Position numbers and translations under genes: made by a program
DNA from: JACCZR01 sp963844805
GTDB taxonomy: Bacteria; Actinomycetota; Thermoleophilia; Solirubrobacterales; Thermoleophilaceae
Length of the DNA stretch: 64,000 nucleotides
Assembly: GCA_963844805.1 (NCBI GenBank)
Contig: CAWJPU010000011.1
Span: 199,747 to 263,746 of the forward strand
Direction: 5' to 3'
The notes under the pieces: generated by a model
The model's database searches: none
The model's input: the letters and a program-made list of their open reading frames with translations, nothing else
What the model was told of the DNA's origin: nothing
Part shown: positions 8,076-17,266 of the stretch, one piece after another
How the letters are laid out: each line of letters opens with the position of its first letter
How positions within the stretch are numbered: the stretch's first letter is position 1

Positions 8076-8735
8076 TTGAGATTGCGTTTGATCCTTGCGA
8101 CCGTGCTGGCGCTTGCCTTAGCGGTCCCAGTCGTCGCCGAGGCCGCCAAGGGCGCCAAGCCCCCGCCAAAGGGGAACCCGAGCTTGGCCGCGACACCGAA
8201 TCCGGTGGTCTTTGGTAGCCAGAGCGTCCTGTCGGGCCACCTCAAGGGACAGAACAACAGCGGGCGGGTCGTGACCCTGCAGGGAGCACCCCATCCCTTC
8301 ACGAGCTTCAACAACAACGTCGCCACGGCCACCACCGACTCGGCGGGCAAGTTCTCGTTCGCGAGGCGCCCGCGGCTGCACACGCAGTACCGGGTGAGCA
8401 TCGGCGGGATCCTGAGCCCGACGGTAACGGTGCTGGTCCGCCAGCGGACCAGTCTCTTCGTGAGCGACCGCACCCCGCGCCGCGGACAGCTCGTCCGCTT
8501 CTCCGGGCGCTCGTGCCCGACGCACGACGGAGCGGTCGTGTCGATCCAGAAGCGCACCAGCACCGGCTCGTTCCGCACCGTGCGCCGCACCCGCTTGCGT
8601 GATGCGACGCGTTGCTCGGTGTACTCCCGCCGCCTACGGATCTTCCGAGACGGCACCTTCCGCAGCGTGGTGGCGGCCGACGCGAGCCACGCCCGCGGAT
8701 TCAGCCGGCTGAGGTCGCTCGACGCTCACCGCTAG
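8076..8735 (+). CDS. secreted Ig-like/beta-sandwich protein
   Basis: A 219-residue exported protein. I take TTG at 8076 as start because AAGGGAG lies eight bases upstream and it gives a clean signal peptide (RLRLILATVLALALAVPVVAEA). The mature part has two beta-sandwich-like repeats: one with TPNPVVFGSQSVLSGHL, the other with DRTPRRGQLVRFSGRS, both in the style of bacterial Ig-like domains that start with a proline-rich strand and a Gly turn. Such proteins are cell-surface or wall-associated; no enzymatic motif is visible. A long open frame upstream to 7917 is not coding. Expression may depend on the structured leader. Confidence 0.72.
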   Translation: MRLRLILATVLALALAVPVVAEAAKGAKPPPKGNPSLAATPNPVVFGSQSVLSGHLKGQNNSGRVVTLQGAPHPFTSFNNNVATATTDSAGKFSFARRPRLHTQYRVSIGGILSPTVTVLVRQRTSLFVSDRTPRRGQLVRFSGRSCPTHDGAVVSIQKRTSTGSFRTVRRTRLRDATRCSVYSRRLRIFRDGTFRSVVAADASHARGFSRLRSLDAHR

Positions 8736-8747
8736 ACCGTTGAGACG

Positions 8748-8775
8748 GGCGCCTGCGGCTCGGGCCGCAGGCGCC
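8748..8775. terminator. GC-rich stem-loop terminator
   Basis: A perfect 12-base-pair stem (GGCGCCTGCGGC at 8748-8759 with its complement at 8764-8775) around a TCGG loop, 12 bases after the stop of the secreted Ig-like gene. There is no T-tract, as is common for actinobacterial terminators. It can work in both directions and also lies downstream of the convergent rpiB gene. Confidence 0.7.
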
Positions 8776-8944
8776 GACCATAGGCCGCCGCGACCGCCGC
8801 CACGGCAGCGCCCCCGGTGGCCCACCACCTGGCTCCCGGGTGCGGCCTGGGTCGGGTTCGCCGCTTCGGACCAGCGGCTGCGCGCGATAACGGGACGGCT
8901 TATGTCGCCTGCCGGGCAGGACCCAGCAGCAGGGCGCCGGCGAG

Positions 8945-9382
8945 TCAGGCGATCTCGTCTACGTGGCGGACGTTGGCCACGTCGTCGGAGTCCGGGCTCG
9001 GCTCGCCGGACAACCACGCGTCGAGGATCTCCTCCAGCAGGGCCTCGCTGGTGCTGCGGAGGGAGAGCGCGAGCACGTTAGCGTCGTTCCACTTGCGCGC
9101 CCCCGAAGCGGTCTCGGCGTCGCCGCACAGCGCGGCACGAGCGCCCGGCACCTTGTTGGCCGCCATGGACGCGCCGGTGCCCGTCCAGCACGCCACCACG
9201 GCCTGGTCCGCGCGGCCCTCGGCGACGTCGCGGGCGGCGGCCTCGCTGGCCCACGCCCAGTCGTCGCGCTCCTCGTCGTTGAGCGCGCCGTGCAGCAGCG
9301 GCTCGTGCCCGCGCTTGCGCAGCTCCTCGACCACAGCGCCGGCCACGCCGGTGCGCTCGTCGGCGGCGACGGAGATCCTCAT
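8945..9382 (-). CDS. rpiB: RpiB/LacA/LacB-family sugar-phosphate isomerase
   Basis: A 145-residue isomerase of the ribose-5-phosphate isomerase B group, interconverting ribose 5-phosphate and ribulose 5-phosphate or a related sugar phosphate. The active-site stretch ACWTGTGASMAANKVPGARA holds the catalytic Cys, with a Trp where most RpiB have Gly. RKWNDANVLALS matches the conserved NDAN region. It is cytoplasmic and fits the pentose-phosphate context with rpe further on. The ATG overlaps the stop of a 35-codon ORF upstream (ATGA). Confidence 0.85.
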   Translation of the reverse strand: MRISVAADERTGVAGAVVEELRKRGHEPLLHGALNDEERDDWAWASEAAARDVAEGRADQAVVACWTGTGASMAANKVPGARAALCGDAETASGARKWNDANVLALSLRSTSEALLEEILDAWLSGEPSPDSDDVANVRHVDEIA

Positions 9383-9486
9383 CGGCCCAGGCGGGAGCGA
9401 GGCAGCCGGCTGCCCACGCGCAGCCGCACGGTGAACGGCGCGGCGAGGGCCGCGAGCGCAAGCGCTGCTGTGATCAGCCTCCTCAC
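9379..9486 (-). CDS. short hydrophobic ORF coupled to rpiB
   Basis: A GTG-initiated frame of 35 codons with an Ala/Leu-rich segment (RRLITAALALAALAAPFTV) followed by a basic tail. It overlaps the rpiB start by four bases (ATGA). It could be a small membrane peptide or a translational coupler. The hydrophobic stretch may also be the remnant of a longer signal sequence. No family is recognised and it is too short to call firmly. Confidence 0.35.
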   Translation of the reverse strand: MRRLITAALALAALAAPFTVRLRVGSRLPRSRLGR

Positions 9487-9511
9487 CGCGCGACCATCGT
9501 AGCCTCAGGCT

Positions 9512-10354
9512 GTGCCCGAGCTACCCGAGGTCGAGATCGCCGCGCGGCGCCTTACCGCAGCCGCCGCCGGCGCGCGCGTGGAGTCCGCGCTGGCGCCCGG
9601 GATGGTGACCATGAAGACCTTCGACCCGCCGCTGGACGTCCTGGCGGGGAGGACAGTCGACCGCGTGGGCCGGGTGGGGAAGATGCTCACGATCGAGCTC
9701 GGCGACCTGGGGCTGCTGATCCACCTGATGTCGGCGGGCCGCCTGCAGCTGTTCGACTCGCGCGCCTCGCTGCGCGACAAGGCATCGCGGCTGCTGCTGC
9801 GCCTGGACGACGGCCGGGAGCTGCGGCTGCGGGAGTTCGGCACCCAACAGCGGGCGTGGGCGAAGCTGCTGCCTCTGGACGAGGTCGGCGCCGACGAGCA
9901 GGTGGCCACGCTCGGCCCCGAGGCGCTGCCGCCGCCCGAGAACCTGCCCGAGCTGCTCGACCAGCCCCGCCACCTGCACCCGCTGCTCCGTGACCAGCGC
10001 ACCGTGTCCGGGATCGGGCGCTCCTGGGTGGACGAGATCCTGTGGACCGCCAAGCTGTCGCCGTTTCGCAAGGGCTCGGACCTCGAGCCCGCCGAGGTGG
10101 ACGCGCTGGCCGCGGCCTTCGAGTCGACGCTGCAGGGCGCGCTCGACCACTACGAGGAGGTGCTCGGGCCGGCGATCCCCGACAAGCTTCCGATGCCGCT
10201 GCAGGTCCACCGCCGCGCCGGCGAGCCGTGTCCGCGCTGCGGCACGACCATCGAGGCGATCCACTTCAAGGACTACGTCATGTGCTACTGCCCGCAGGAA
10301 CAGACGGGCGGCCGCGTGCTGAAAGACCGCCGCCTCTCGCGGCTGCTCAAGTGA
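9512..10354 (+). CDS. Fpg/Nei-family DNA glycosylase
   Basis: A 280-residue formamidopyrimidine-DNA glycosylase/endonuclease VIII-type enzyme that removes oxidised bases and nicks the abasic site. The mature N-terminus PELPEVE carries the catalytic Pro and Glu. The helix-two-turn-helix region includes SGIGRSWVDEILW. The C-terminal zinc finger is unusual: CPRCG is followed by VMCYCPQEQTGGR instead of the usual CPxCQ, so the last Cys pair is CxC or one ligand is lost. The GTG start at 9512 is dictated by the essential Pro. Its stop overlaps the next start (GTGA). Confidence 0.93.
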   Translation: MPELPEVEIAARRLTAAAAGARVESALAPGMVTMKTFDPPLDVLAGRTVDRVGRVGKMLTIELGDLGLLIHLMSAGRLQLFDSRASLRDKASRLLLRLDDGRELRLREFGTQQRAWAKLLPLDEVGADEQVATLGPEALPPPENLPELLDQPRHLHPLLRDQRTVSGIGRSWVDEILWTAKLSPFRKGSDLEPAEVDALAAAFESTLQGALDHYEEVLGPAIPDKLPMPLQVHRRAGEPCPRCGTTIEAIHFKDYVMCYCPQEQTGGRVLKDRRLSRLLK

Positions 10355-11340
10355 CCGCGACCCTCGGCGACTCGTTCCGGTCGTTCTTCGAGGCGATCGA
10401 CAAGTTCTTCACGAACCTCGCCGAGGTCGAGCTGCTCCCGCTGCTGGTCGCGTTGACCGCGTTCGGCGTCTACCTGACCCTGCGCGCGCGGGCGTCGCTG
10501 AACATCCTGCGCGCGGCGTACCCCGACGAGCCGATCCGTTTCCGCGACATCTGGGGCGCGTACTTCGCCGGCTACGGCTTCAACGCCGTGGTGCCCGCAC
10601 GCGGCGGCGACATCGTGCGGTTGTTCCTGACCAAGAACTCCGTGCCGCACGCCAGCTACCCCGCGGTGGCTTCCAGCTTCTTCGTCGAGATGGTCTTCGA
10701 CCTCACCATCGCGATCCCGGTGCTGGCCTTCGCCTTCTCCCAGGGCGTGTTCCCCAAGCCGCCCGACTTCGCGGACCTCGAGGCGTTCGACCTGTCGTTC
10801 TTCGCATCTCACCCGGAGTTCACGCTGTTCCTGCTGACCTTCCTGGGGATCGCGTTCGTGGCCGCGTTCGGCGTGCTGTCGCAGCGCGTGAAGCGCTTCT
10901 GGGAGCGGGTGCGCCAGGGCCTGACGATCCTGCGCGACCACCAGCGCTACTTCCGCGAGGTGTGGCTGGTCCAGCTGGCGGGCTGGGGGTTTCGCTTCAC
11001 CGCGTTCTGGTTCCTGCTGGAGGCCTTCGGCGTCGGCGGCTCGGTGACGAACGTCCTGCTGGTGCTGGGCGTCAACGCGGTGTCTGCGCTCGTGCCCTTC
11101 ACCCCGCAGGGAGCCGGGGTGCAGCAGGCGCTGCTGGCCAAGGTGTTCGCCGGCTCGGCCTCGGGGGGCACCGTCGCGGCCTACTCGGTGGGCCAGCAGG
11201 TGGCGATCGGGGCCTTCACCTTCGCCGTCGGTTTCCTGGCCATGCTGTTCATCTTCCGCGTGCGCTCATTCAAGGAGGTAATCCGCCGCGGCAAGGAGGA
11301 GCGCGAGGCCGAGAAGGCGGCCCGGTCGGCTACGTCCTGA
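10351..11340 (+). CDS. lysylphosphatidylglycerol synthase TM region/UPF0104 membrane protein
   Basis: A 329-residue integral membrane protein with about seven hydrophobic segments and the family signature FNAVVPARGGDIVRLFL near residue 80, as in the flippase-like domain of MprF and AglD-type proteins. A second conserved block is VNAVSALVPFTPQGAGVQQA. There is no aminoacyl-transferase domain, so it is a stand-alone transmembrane protein, possibly a lipid-linked flippase. The tail is basic and cytoplasmic. The GTG at 10351 overlaps the glycosylase stop. Confidence 0.85.
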   Translation: MTATLGDSFRSFFEAIDKFFTNLAEVELLPLLVALTAFGVYLTLRARASLNILRAAYPDEPIRFRDIWGAYFAGYGFNAVVPARGGDIVRLFLTKNSVPHASYPAVASSFFVEMVFDLTIAIPVLAFAFSQGVFPKPPDFADLEAFDLSFFASHPEFTLFLLTFLGIAFVAAFGVLSQRVKRFWERVRQGLTILRDHQRYFREVWLVQLAGWGFRFTAFWFLLEAFGVGGSVTNVLLVLGVNAVSALVPFTPQGAGVQQALLAKVFAGSASGGTVAAYSVGQQVAIGAFTFAVGFLAMLFIFRVRSFKEVIRRGKEEREAEKAARSATS

Positions 11341-11350
11341 GGCCGAGCGC

Positions 11351-11632
11351 CTAGTTGGCGCCGAAGCCCTCGCGCGCCTCGCGCACGAGGATGACTGCCT
11401 CGGGGAACAGCGTGCGGATCGCCTCGCGAACCTCGGCGGCCTGCTGCTCGGCGTTGCCCTGGAGGTTCAGCCGGTTGATGCCGGCGATGGTCATGTCGGC
11501 GGCGAGCTTGATGGCGTTGTCGGCCCAGGCCACCTTCTGCGCGCCCTGCATCTGCTCGGCCATCTCGCCGAGGCGCTTGCGCAGCTCGTCCGGGTCGCCG
11601 AAGAGTCCGCCGAAGGGGTCTTCAGAACTCAT
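11351..11632 (-). CDS. conserved-looking hypothetical protein
   Basis: A 93-residue soluble, largely helical protein starting MSSEDPFGGLFGDPDELRKR, with an acidic N-terminus and an amphipathic middle (LGEMAEQMQGAQKVAWADNA). The composition and the GGLFGDP start recall small nucleoid- or chaperone-associated proteins, but I recognise no family. It lies between the convergent flippase-like gene and the divergent SDR gene, 21 bases from the latter. Confidence 0.7.
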   Translation of the reverse strand: MSSEDPFGGLFGDPDELRKRLGEMAEQMQGAQKVAWADNAIKLAADMTIAGINRLNLQGNAEQQAAEVREAIRTLFPEAVILVREAREGFGAN

Positions 11633-11653
11633 GCCTTCCCTATCGTAGACGGC

Positions 11654-12455
11654 GTGCCGCTGCCGCCCCCCGCGCAGGACTCGACCTGCCTCGTCACCGG
11701 CGCGTCGAGCGGGATCGGAGCGGAGATCGCGCGGGCGCTGGCCCGCCGCGGGCAGGGCGTGACGCTGGTCGCGCGCCGCGCGGACAGGCTCGACGAGCTG
11801 GCCGCCGAGCTGGGCGAGACGGTCTCGCGCGGAGGTGATCGCCGGTGACGTGTCGTCGGCGGAGGGACGGGGCGAGATCGTGGCCGAGGCCGGCCGCCGG
11901 CGGCTGAAGGTCGAGGTGCTCGTCAACAACGCCGGCTTCGGCAGCGGCGGGCGCTTCCACGAGCTCGACCGCGCGCGCGAGCTGGAGATGGTCGACGTCA
12001 ACGTGGCCGCGGTGGTCGACCTGTGCGGCCGCCTGGTCCCCGAGATGGTGGCCCGCGGGCGCGGGGCGGTGCTCAACGTCGCCTCCTCCGCGGCCTTCCA
12101 GCCGCTGCCGCGCCAGGCCACCTACGCGGCGACCAAGGCGTTCGTCCTCTCCTTCACCGATGCGCTCACCTCCGACCTCTCCGGCACCGGCGTCAGCGCG
12201 ACCGCGCTCTGCCCCGGCCCGGTGAAGACGGAGTTCGTCGAGAGAGCCGGGCTCGACGAGGCCGAGGGCGGTGTCCCATCGTTCATGTGGACCACCGCGG
12301 AGTTCAACGCCGAGCAGGCCGTCAAGGGGGTCGAGGGCGGCAAGCGGGTGGTGGTGCCGGGTCGCTTCAACGCGGCCGGAGCGCTGGGCGGCCAGCACGC
12401 GCCGCGGGGACTGCTGCTCAAGGCGCTGGGCCGGATCACTCCTGCAGGAAATTGA
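11654..12455 (+). CDS. short-chain dehydrogenase/reductase, frameshifted
   Basis: A classical SDR oxidoreductase of about 266 residues using NAD(P)H. The cofactor motif is TGASSGIG near residue 16, followed by LVNNAGFGSGG and the catalytic Tyr/Lys in ATYAATKAF; the PG motif is CPGPVKTEF. The first 60 residues and the rest lie in different frames. One extra G at 11831-11832 restores SREVIAGDV, and the span is 3n+1. The acceptor is not known. Its TGA overlaps the TTG start of the sugar dehydrogenase (TTGA). Confidence 0.86.
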
Positions 12456-13586
12456 GGCTGCGGCTCGCCCTGCTCGCGGCGTTGACGCTCGCGGGCTGCG
12501 GCGGAGACGACGAGGAGCGGTCGGCACCGGCACCCGCGCCCCCGCGCGCGGAGACCACTCGCGACAGCACGGCCGGGACCGGGCCCGAGCGCGCGCGGGG
12601 CGAGGCGCGCGTGCAGACGGTGGCGACCGGGCTGGAGATCCCCTGGGACCTGGCCTTCCTCCCCGACGGGCGCGCGCTCGTGACCGAGCGCCCCGGCCGG
12701 GTGCGCCTGCTGAGCGCCGGTGGGCGCTTCGCCCCGAGCCGGTCGCGGAGGTGGAGGTCAACGACGCCGGCGAGGGCGGCCTGCTCGGCTTGGTGGTCGA
12801 CCCGGACTTCGAGCGCAACCGCTACGTCTACCTGTACCGGACCACCTCCGGCGGCAACGAGGTCGCGCGCTACCGCATGTCCGGCCACCGCCTGGATGAG
12901 CAGGCGGTGGTGGTCCGCGGGATCCGCGCGGGCGTGATCCACGACGGTGGCCGCATGCGCTTCGGGCCCGACGGCGACCTGTACGTGACCTCGGGCGAGG
13001 CCGGACAGGACGACCTCGCCCAGCAGCCCGGCTCGCTCAACGGCAAGATCCTCCGCCTCTCACCGGACCAGTACCGCGGCCGTGGCGGGCGGCCCGAGAT
13101 CTTCTCCATCGGGCACCGCAACCCGCAGGGTCTCGACTGGCAGCCGGGCACGCGCCGCCTGGTCTCCGACGAGCACGGGCCCGACGGCCGACATGACGAG
13201 ATCAACTTCCTGCGCCGCGGCGCCAACTACGGCTGGCCGCGGGTGGGCGGCGAGGAGGGCGGACCGGGCTCGTCGGGCCGGTGGTGGCCTACGCCGAGTC
13301 GATCGCTCCGTCGGGCGCGACGTTCGTGCGCAAGCCCGGCTCGGCCTGGACGGGCGACTACCTGATCGGCGCGCTGGCCGGGGAGCAGATGCGCAGGCTG
13401 ACCATCGACCGCTCGGGCAGGATCACGCGCAACGAGGCCCTCTTCGAAGGCGAGTTCGGCCGCCTGCGCACCGTGGTCGAGGCGCCCGACGGCTCGCTCA
13501 TGCTGCTGACCAGCAACCGCGACGGCCGCGGCGATCCCAAGGAGGGCGACGACCGCATCCTGCGCGTGGTCCCGCCGGCCGGCTAG
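12452..13586 (+). CDS. PQQ-dependent sugar dehydrogenase lipoprotein, two frameshifts
   Basis: A beta-propeller aldose sugar dehydrogenase of the YliI/GdhB group, about 378 residues once corrected. TTG at 12452, with AGGAA just upstream, opens a lipoprotein signal ending LTLAGC. Family motifs are IPWDLAFLPDGRALVTERPG, GHRNPQGLDWQPGT, EHGPDGRHDEIN and GANYGWP, which build the PQQ and calcium sites. The protein is split into three frames; missing C residues at about 12732-12735 and 13264-13265 restore FAPEPVAEVEV and GLVGPVVAYAE. It would oxidise sugars outside the membrane and pass electrons to quinone. Confidence 0.85.
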
Positions 13587-13676
13587 CGCGGCCGGACGCC
13601 GCGGAGGGGAAGGCGGCCGCCACCAGGGCGAGCGCGAGCAGGCGAAGTGCCCAGGCCATCGGCTGTCCCAACACCC

Positions 13677-14789
13677 TCAGGCGGTCGCGGTCGCGGTGTC
13701 GAGCTCCCAGGACAGGCCGTGGTCGCCGCAGTGGTTGAGCAGCACCTCCGGGTCGTACGCCGCCGCCGGCCCCAGCGGGCCCGTGCGGTCGTAGCTCGCG
13801 GCCGTCATCTGCTCTGCGCCGTGCACCAGCAGGACCGCGGTGAGCCCGTAGACGTCGCGGCCCCGCACCACTCCGCGGGTCTCCCGCCCCTCGCGGTCCC
13901 GGGCGACGGCGACGACCGTGAAGCGCGCCGCCCGGCGCGATCGTCCTCGTCGGGGCCCTCGGGCAGGGCGCCGATCGCCTTGTCGAGCAGGCCGCTCAGC
14001 GGGGTTCGCAGCGCCAGGCCGAGCGCCGGGAGCGTGAAGGGGACGAAGGGCTCGAGCAGGGGGTGGGGCGAGGCGCTCGAGGTGGTGAGCAGGGTCGTGA
14101 CCTTGCGCGTGTCGGTGTGACGGGGAACGGTGAGCTGCTCGCCCGCCGGATAGGGCGAGACCCCGCGCCGGCCGATGGGCTCGGGAAAGGGGAAGCTGCC
14201 GCGCTGGACGCCGCGCGGCGCCGGGCGCCAGTCGCCGTCGCGGTAGACCACGGCCGCCTCGCTCATCATCCCCAGCGCCGAGCGCAGCGTGCCGCGGGTG
14301 GCGCCGAAGCCCTGGACGGCGTAGGCCACGGTCACCTCGTCGAGCGGCTCGCGCCCGCGGGCGGTCAGCCGGGCGATGCAGTCGCCGGGCGCGTAGTCGA
14401 AGCCCATGCCGGGCACCAGCGCGACACCGCGCCGCTCGGCCTCCTCGCCGTGGCGGTCGAAGACCATCTTCATGAAGCTCTGCTCGCCGGTGGAGTCGAT
14501 GTAGTGGGTTCCGGTCCGGACCGCGGCGGCCACCACCGGCTGGCCCGCGCGGTTGAAGGGCCCGGCGCAGTTGATGACCACCGAGGCGTCCTCGAGCATG
14601 TCGCTCAGCCCCGCGGCGTCGTTCACCGATGCCGTGCGGGTGGGCGCGCCGCCGCCGTGCTCCTCGCGAGACCCGCGCCAGGCGCTCGGCGCTGCGCCCC
14701 GCCAGGACGAAGTCGAGGCCCCGCCGGCGCAGCTCATCGGTTACGAGGCGCCCGGTGTAGCCCGTGGCGCCGTAGAGCACGACGGTCAC
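13677..14789 (-). CDS. saccharopine dehydrogenase-family protein, two compensating frameshifts
   Basis: A roughly 370-residue NAD(P)-binding protein related to trans-acting enoyl reductases and saccharopine dehydrogenases. The GTG at 14789 starts VTVVLYGATGYTGRLVTDEL, the Rossmann motif. Other marks are VVINCAGPFNRAGQPVV and GMGFDYAPGDC. The middle (about 13940-14670) is in a different frame from both ends; an extra base near 14670 and a missing C near 13940 cancel, so the span stays 3n. Members in actinobacteria act on lipid-linked substrates, but the substrate here is unknown. Confidence 0.82.
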   Translation of the reverse strand: MTVVLYGATGYTGRLVTDELRRRGLDFVLAGRSAERLARVSRGARRRRAHPHGIGERRRGAERHARGRLGGHQLRRALQPRGPAGGGRRGPDRNPLHRLHRRAELHEDGLRPPRRGGRAARCRAGARHGLRLRARRLHRPADRPRARAARRGDRGLRRPGLRRHPRHAALGAGDDERGGRGLPRRRLAPGAARRPARQLPLSRAHRPARGLALSGGRAAHRSPSHRHAQGHDPAHHLERLAPPPARALRPLHAPGARPGAANPAERPARQGDRRPARGPRRGRSRRAARFTVVAVARDREGRETRGVVRGRDVYGLTAVLLVHGAEQMTAASYDRTGPLGPAAAYDPEVLLNHCGDHGLSWELDTATATA

Positions 14790-14814
14790 GGGCCGGACGA
14801 TACAGTCGGCGGTG

Positions 14815-15021
14815 ATGGCGCCGCTCACCCCTGACGAGCTCCGCACCCGCGAGCGCGTCGAGACCGTCATCCGGCTGGCCTCTCCGGCGCTCAACCTGGT
14901 CCTGGCGGTCGGCGAGCGGGTCTCGAAGCTGGTGGAGCCCGAAGACCACGAGTACTACCCGCCCCGCGCCTCGGCCCGAGCCGCCGAGGCCGACCGGGCG
15001 TCGTCCTCCGAACGAGCGTGA
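14815..15021 (+). CDS. small hypothetical protein
   Basis: A 68-residue protein, MAPLTPDELRTRERVETVIR at the start, mostly helical with a hydrophobic middle (ASPALNLVLAVGERVSKLV) that could be a membrane-associated helix and a charged tail. No family recognised. A GTG three bases upstream is an alternative start. It is divergent from the saccharopine-dehydrogenase-like gene and its stop overlaps the GTG of the next gene (GTGA), so the two are likely one operon. Confidence 0.6.
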   Translation: MAPLTPDELRTRERVETVIRLASPALNLVLAVGERVSKLVEPEDHEYYPPRASARAAEADRASSSERA

Positions 15022-15895
15022 ACCGCGAAGAGCAGCTCGAGTGGGAGGCTCGCTGGAGCCGCCCGGCGGCGGCTGCGGCCGCGGCCGCCGCGTTCTTCCT
15101 CGTCGCCTCGTTCGCCTACGGCGTGTCCGCCCTGGGAAGCGGCACCGCCCGCGGGGACAAGGCGCAGCAGCTGCGCATCGACGAGCACGCCGGCGATCTG
15201 CTGGTCATCGCGGGTCTGAACGGGCTCGCCGTGCTGGCCATGGGAGGCGTGCTGGTCTACCTCTTCTACGCCACCAAGGCGCGCCGGCCGGAGCTGCAGC
15301 GCGCGGCGCTGATCCTGGCGATCGCCGGCCCGGTGCTCTACATGATCGTCCTGATCGCGCTGAACATCGTGCGGCTGGACGTGGCCAACGATTTCGCGGC
15401 GCTCCCCGGGCCCGAGCAGACCGACCGGGCCGCGCGGCGGCTCGAGGACGCCAGCATCCTGTCCGACGTCGGCCTGATCGGGCTGGCGCCGAGCCTGGCC
15501 TTCGGCTTCTCCTTCGTGATGATCGGCCTGGGCGCCATGCGCGCCGGGCTGCTCAGCCGCTTCATGGGGATCCTCGGGATCATCGTCGGCGTTCTGTACG
15601 TCGTGCCCCTGCTGGGCGGCGGACCGCCGATCGTGACCATCTTCTGGACCGCCGCGCTGGCCGTGCTGTTCCTGGACCGCTGGCCGGGAGGGCGCGGCCC
15701 GGCCTGGGCCGCCGGAGAGGCGATCCCCTGGCCCTCGGCGATGGATCAGGCCAAGGCGCGGGAGGAGGCCCAGCAGGGCGAGCTGCCCGAGCCCGAGGAG
15801 CCCTCGGCGCCCAAGCCGAGCCGCAAGAAGAAGCGCCGCGTAGGGACGAGCGGGCGGTGCTCGCCCGACCAGTCGGGCGGCGCTCCGACCGCTAG
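15018..15895 (+). CDS. integral membrane protein, C-terminus frameshifted
   Basis: A membrane protein of about 290 residues with six hydrophobic segments (for example FFLVASFAYGVSALG and ILGIIVGVLYVVPLLGG) and a charged tail ending in Pro/Lys/Arg. No family recognised; it resembles DUF4386-like proteins in layout. In the raw frame the coding would run on to 16031 across the convergent trpB gene. A missing base near 15838 moves it to a frame ending at 15895, where its TAG and the trpB TAG share one CTAG, the arrangement seen at two other convergent pairs here. I therefore prefer 15895. Confidence 0.65.
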
Positions 15896-17254
15896 GCGAT
15901 CGCCGGGGCGTCCGGCAGGCGGCCCAGCGCCGCCTCCATGTCGTCCTCGGAGAACTCCGGGTCCTCCAGCTCGCCGCGCAGGTACGCGTCGTAGGCCGAC
16001 ATGTCGAAGTGGCCGTGGCCGCAGAGGTTGAACAGGATCGTCCGCTCCTCGCCGGCCTCCTTGCGCCGCGTCGGCCTCCTCGATCACCGCGCGGATCGCG
16101 TGCGCGGGCTCGGGCGCGGGGAGGATCGCCTCGCGTGCGGGCGAAGCGCACCGCCGCGTCGAAGGTCTCGTTCTGGCGGTAGGCCCGCGGCTCGACCAGG
16201 CCCGCCTTGACCAGCCCGCAGACCATCGGCGAGTCGCCGTGGTAGCGCAGCCCGCCGGCGTGCACCGGCGGCGGGACGAAGTCGTGGCCGAGCGTGTACA
16301 TCGGCAGCAGCGGCGTCATGCCCACGGTGTCGCCGAAGTCGTAGCGGTAGGCGCCGCGCGTCAGGGTGGGGCAGGCGGCGGGCTCGGCGGCGACGAAGCG
16401 CGTCTTGGCCTCTCCGCGCAGCACGCGGCGCACGAAGGGGAACGCGATGCCGGCGAAGTTCGACCCGCCGCCCACGCAGCCGATGACCACGTCGGGGTCG
16501 ACCTCCGCCAGGGCCAGCTGCTCGATCGCCTCCTGGCCGATCACCGTCTGGTGCAGGCACACGTGGTTCAGCACCGAGCCGAGCGCGTAGTTGAGCCCCT
16601 CGTCGCCCGCGGCCACCTCCACCGCCTCGGAGATGGCGATGCCGAGCGAGCCGGTCGGGTGGCTCGCCTGCGCGCGGCCGGCGTCGGTGGTGTCGCTGGG
16701 TGAGCGCAGCACCGAGGCGCCCCAGGTCTCGATCATCGAGCGCCGGTAGGGCTTCTGGTCGTAGCTGGAGCCGACCATGTAGACGGTGCACTCCAGCCCG
16801 AACATCGCGCAGGCCAGCGACAGCGCCGAGCCCCACTGGCCGGCGCCGGTCTCGGTGACCAGGCCGCGGATGCCCGCCTCCTTGTTGGCGTAGGCCTGGG
16901 GGATCGCGCTGTTGGGCTTGTGCGACCCGGCGGGGAGACGCCCTCGTACTTGTAGAAGATCTTCGCCGGGGTATCGAGCTCGGCCTCGAGCCGCTCGGCG
17001 CGGTACAGCGGCGTCGGGCGCCACAGGCGCAGGGCGTCGCGCACCGGCTCGGGGATCTCCACCTCGGGCTCGGGCGAGACCTCCTGCTCGATCAGCGCCA
17101 TCGGGAAGATCGGCGTCAGGTCGGGCGGCCCGGCCGGCTCGCCGGTCTGGGGGTTCAGCGGCGGGACCGGGTCGCCCGGCAGGTCGGGCAGCAGGTTGAC
17201 CCAGTGCGTCGGGATCGCCGACTCGGGGAGCGTGATCTTCACGTCGCCGGCCAC
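15892..17254 (-). CDS. trpB: TrpB2-type tryptophan synthase beta chain, frameshifted
   Basis: A PLP-dependent tryptophan synthase beta chain of the TrpB2 class, about 453 residues. It begins MAGDVKITLPESAIPTHWVN, a TrpB2 start, and has the PLP-lysine region SHKPNSAIPQAYANKEAG, the phosphate-binding GCVGGGSNFAG and a C-terminal ERTILFNLCGHGHFD. It condenses indole with serine; TrpB2 often works without TrpA, and no trpA is nearby. The gene is broken in three places, near 16932, 16130 and 16065, with net 3n+1. A giant open frame over this area merges unrelated proteins and is not a gene. Confidence 0.87.
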
Positions 17255-17266
17255 GTGGGCCGCAGC

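Noticed and set aside
13590..13662. Signal-peptide-like minus-strand frame MAWALRLLALALVAAAF
   Set aside because: It runs into the antisense of the sugar dehydrogenase with no coding character; treated as noise or the relic of a leader.
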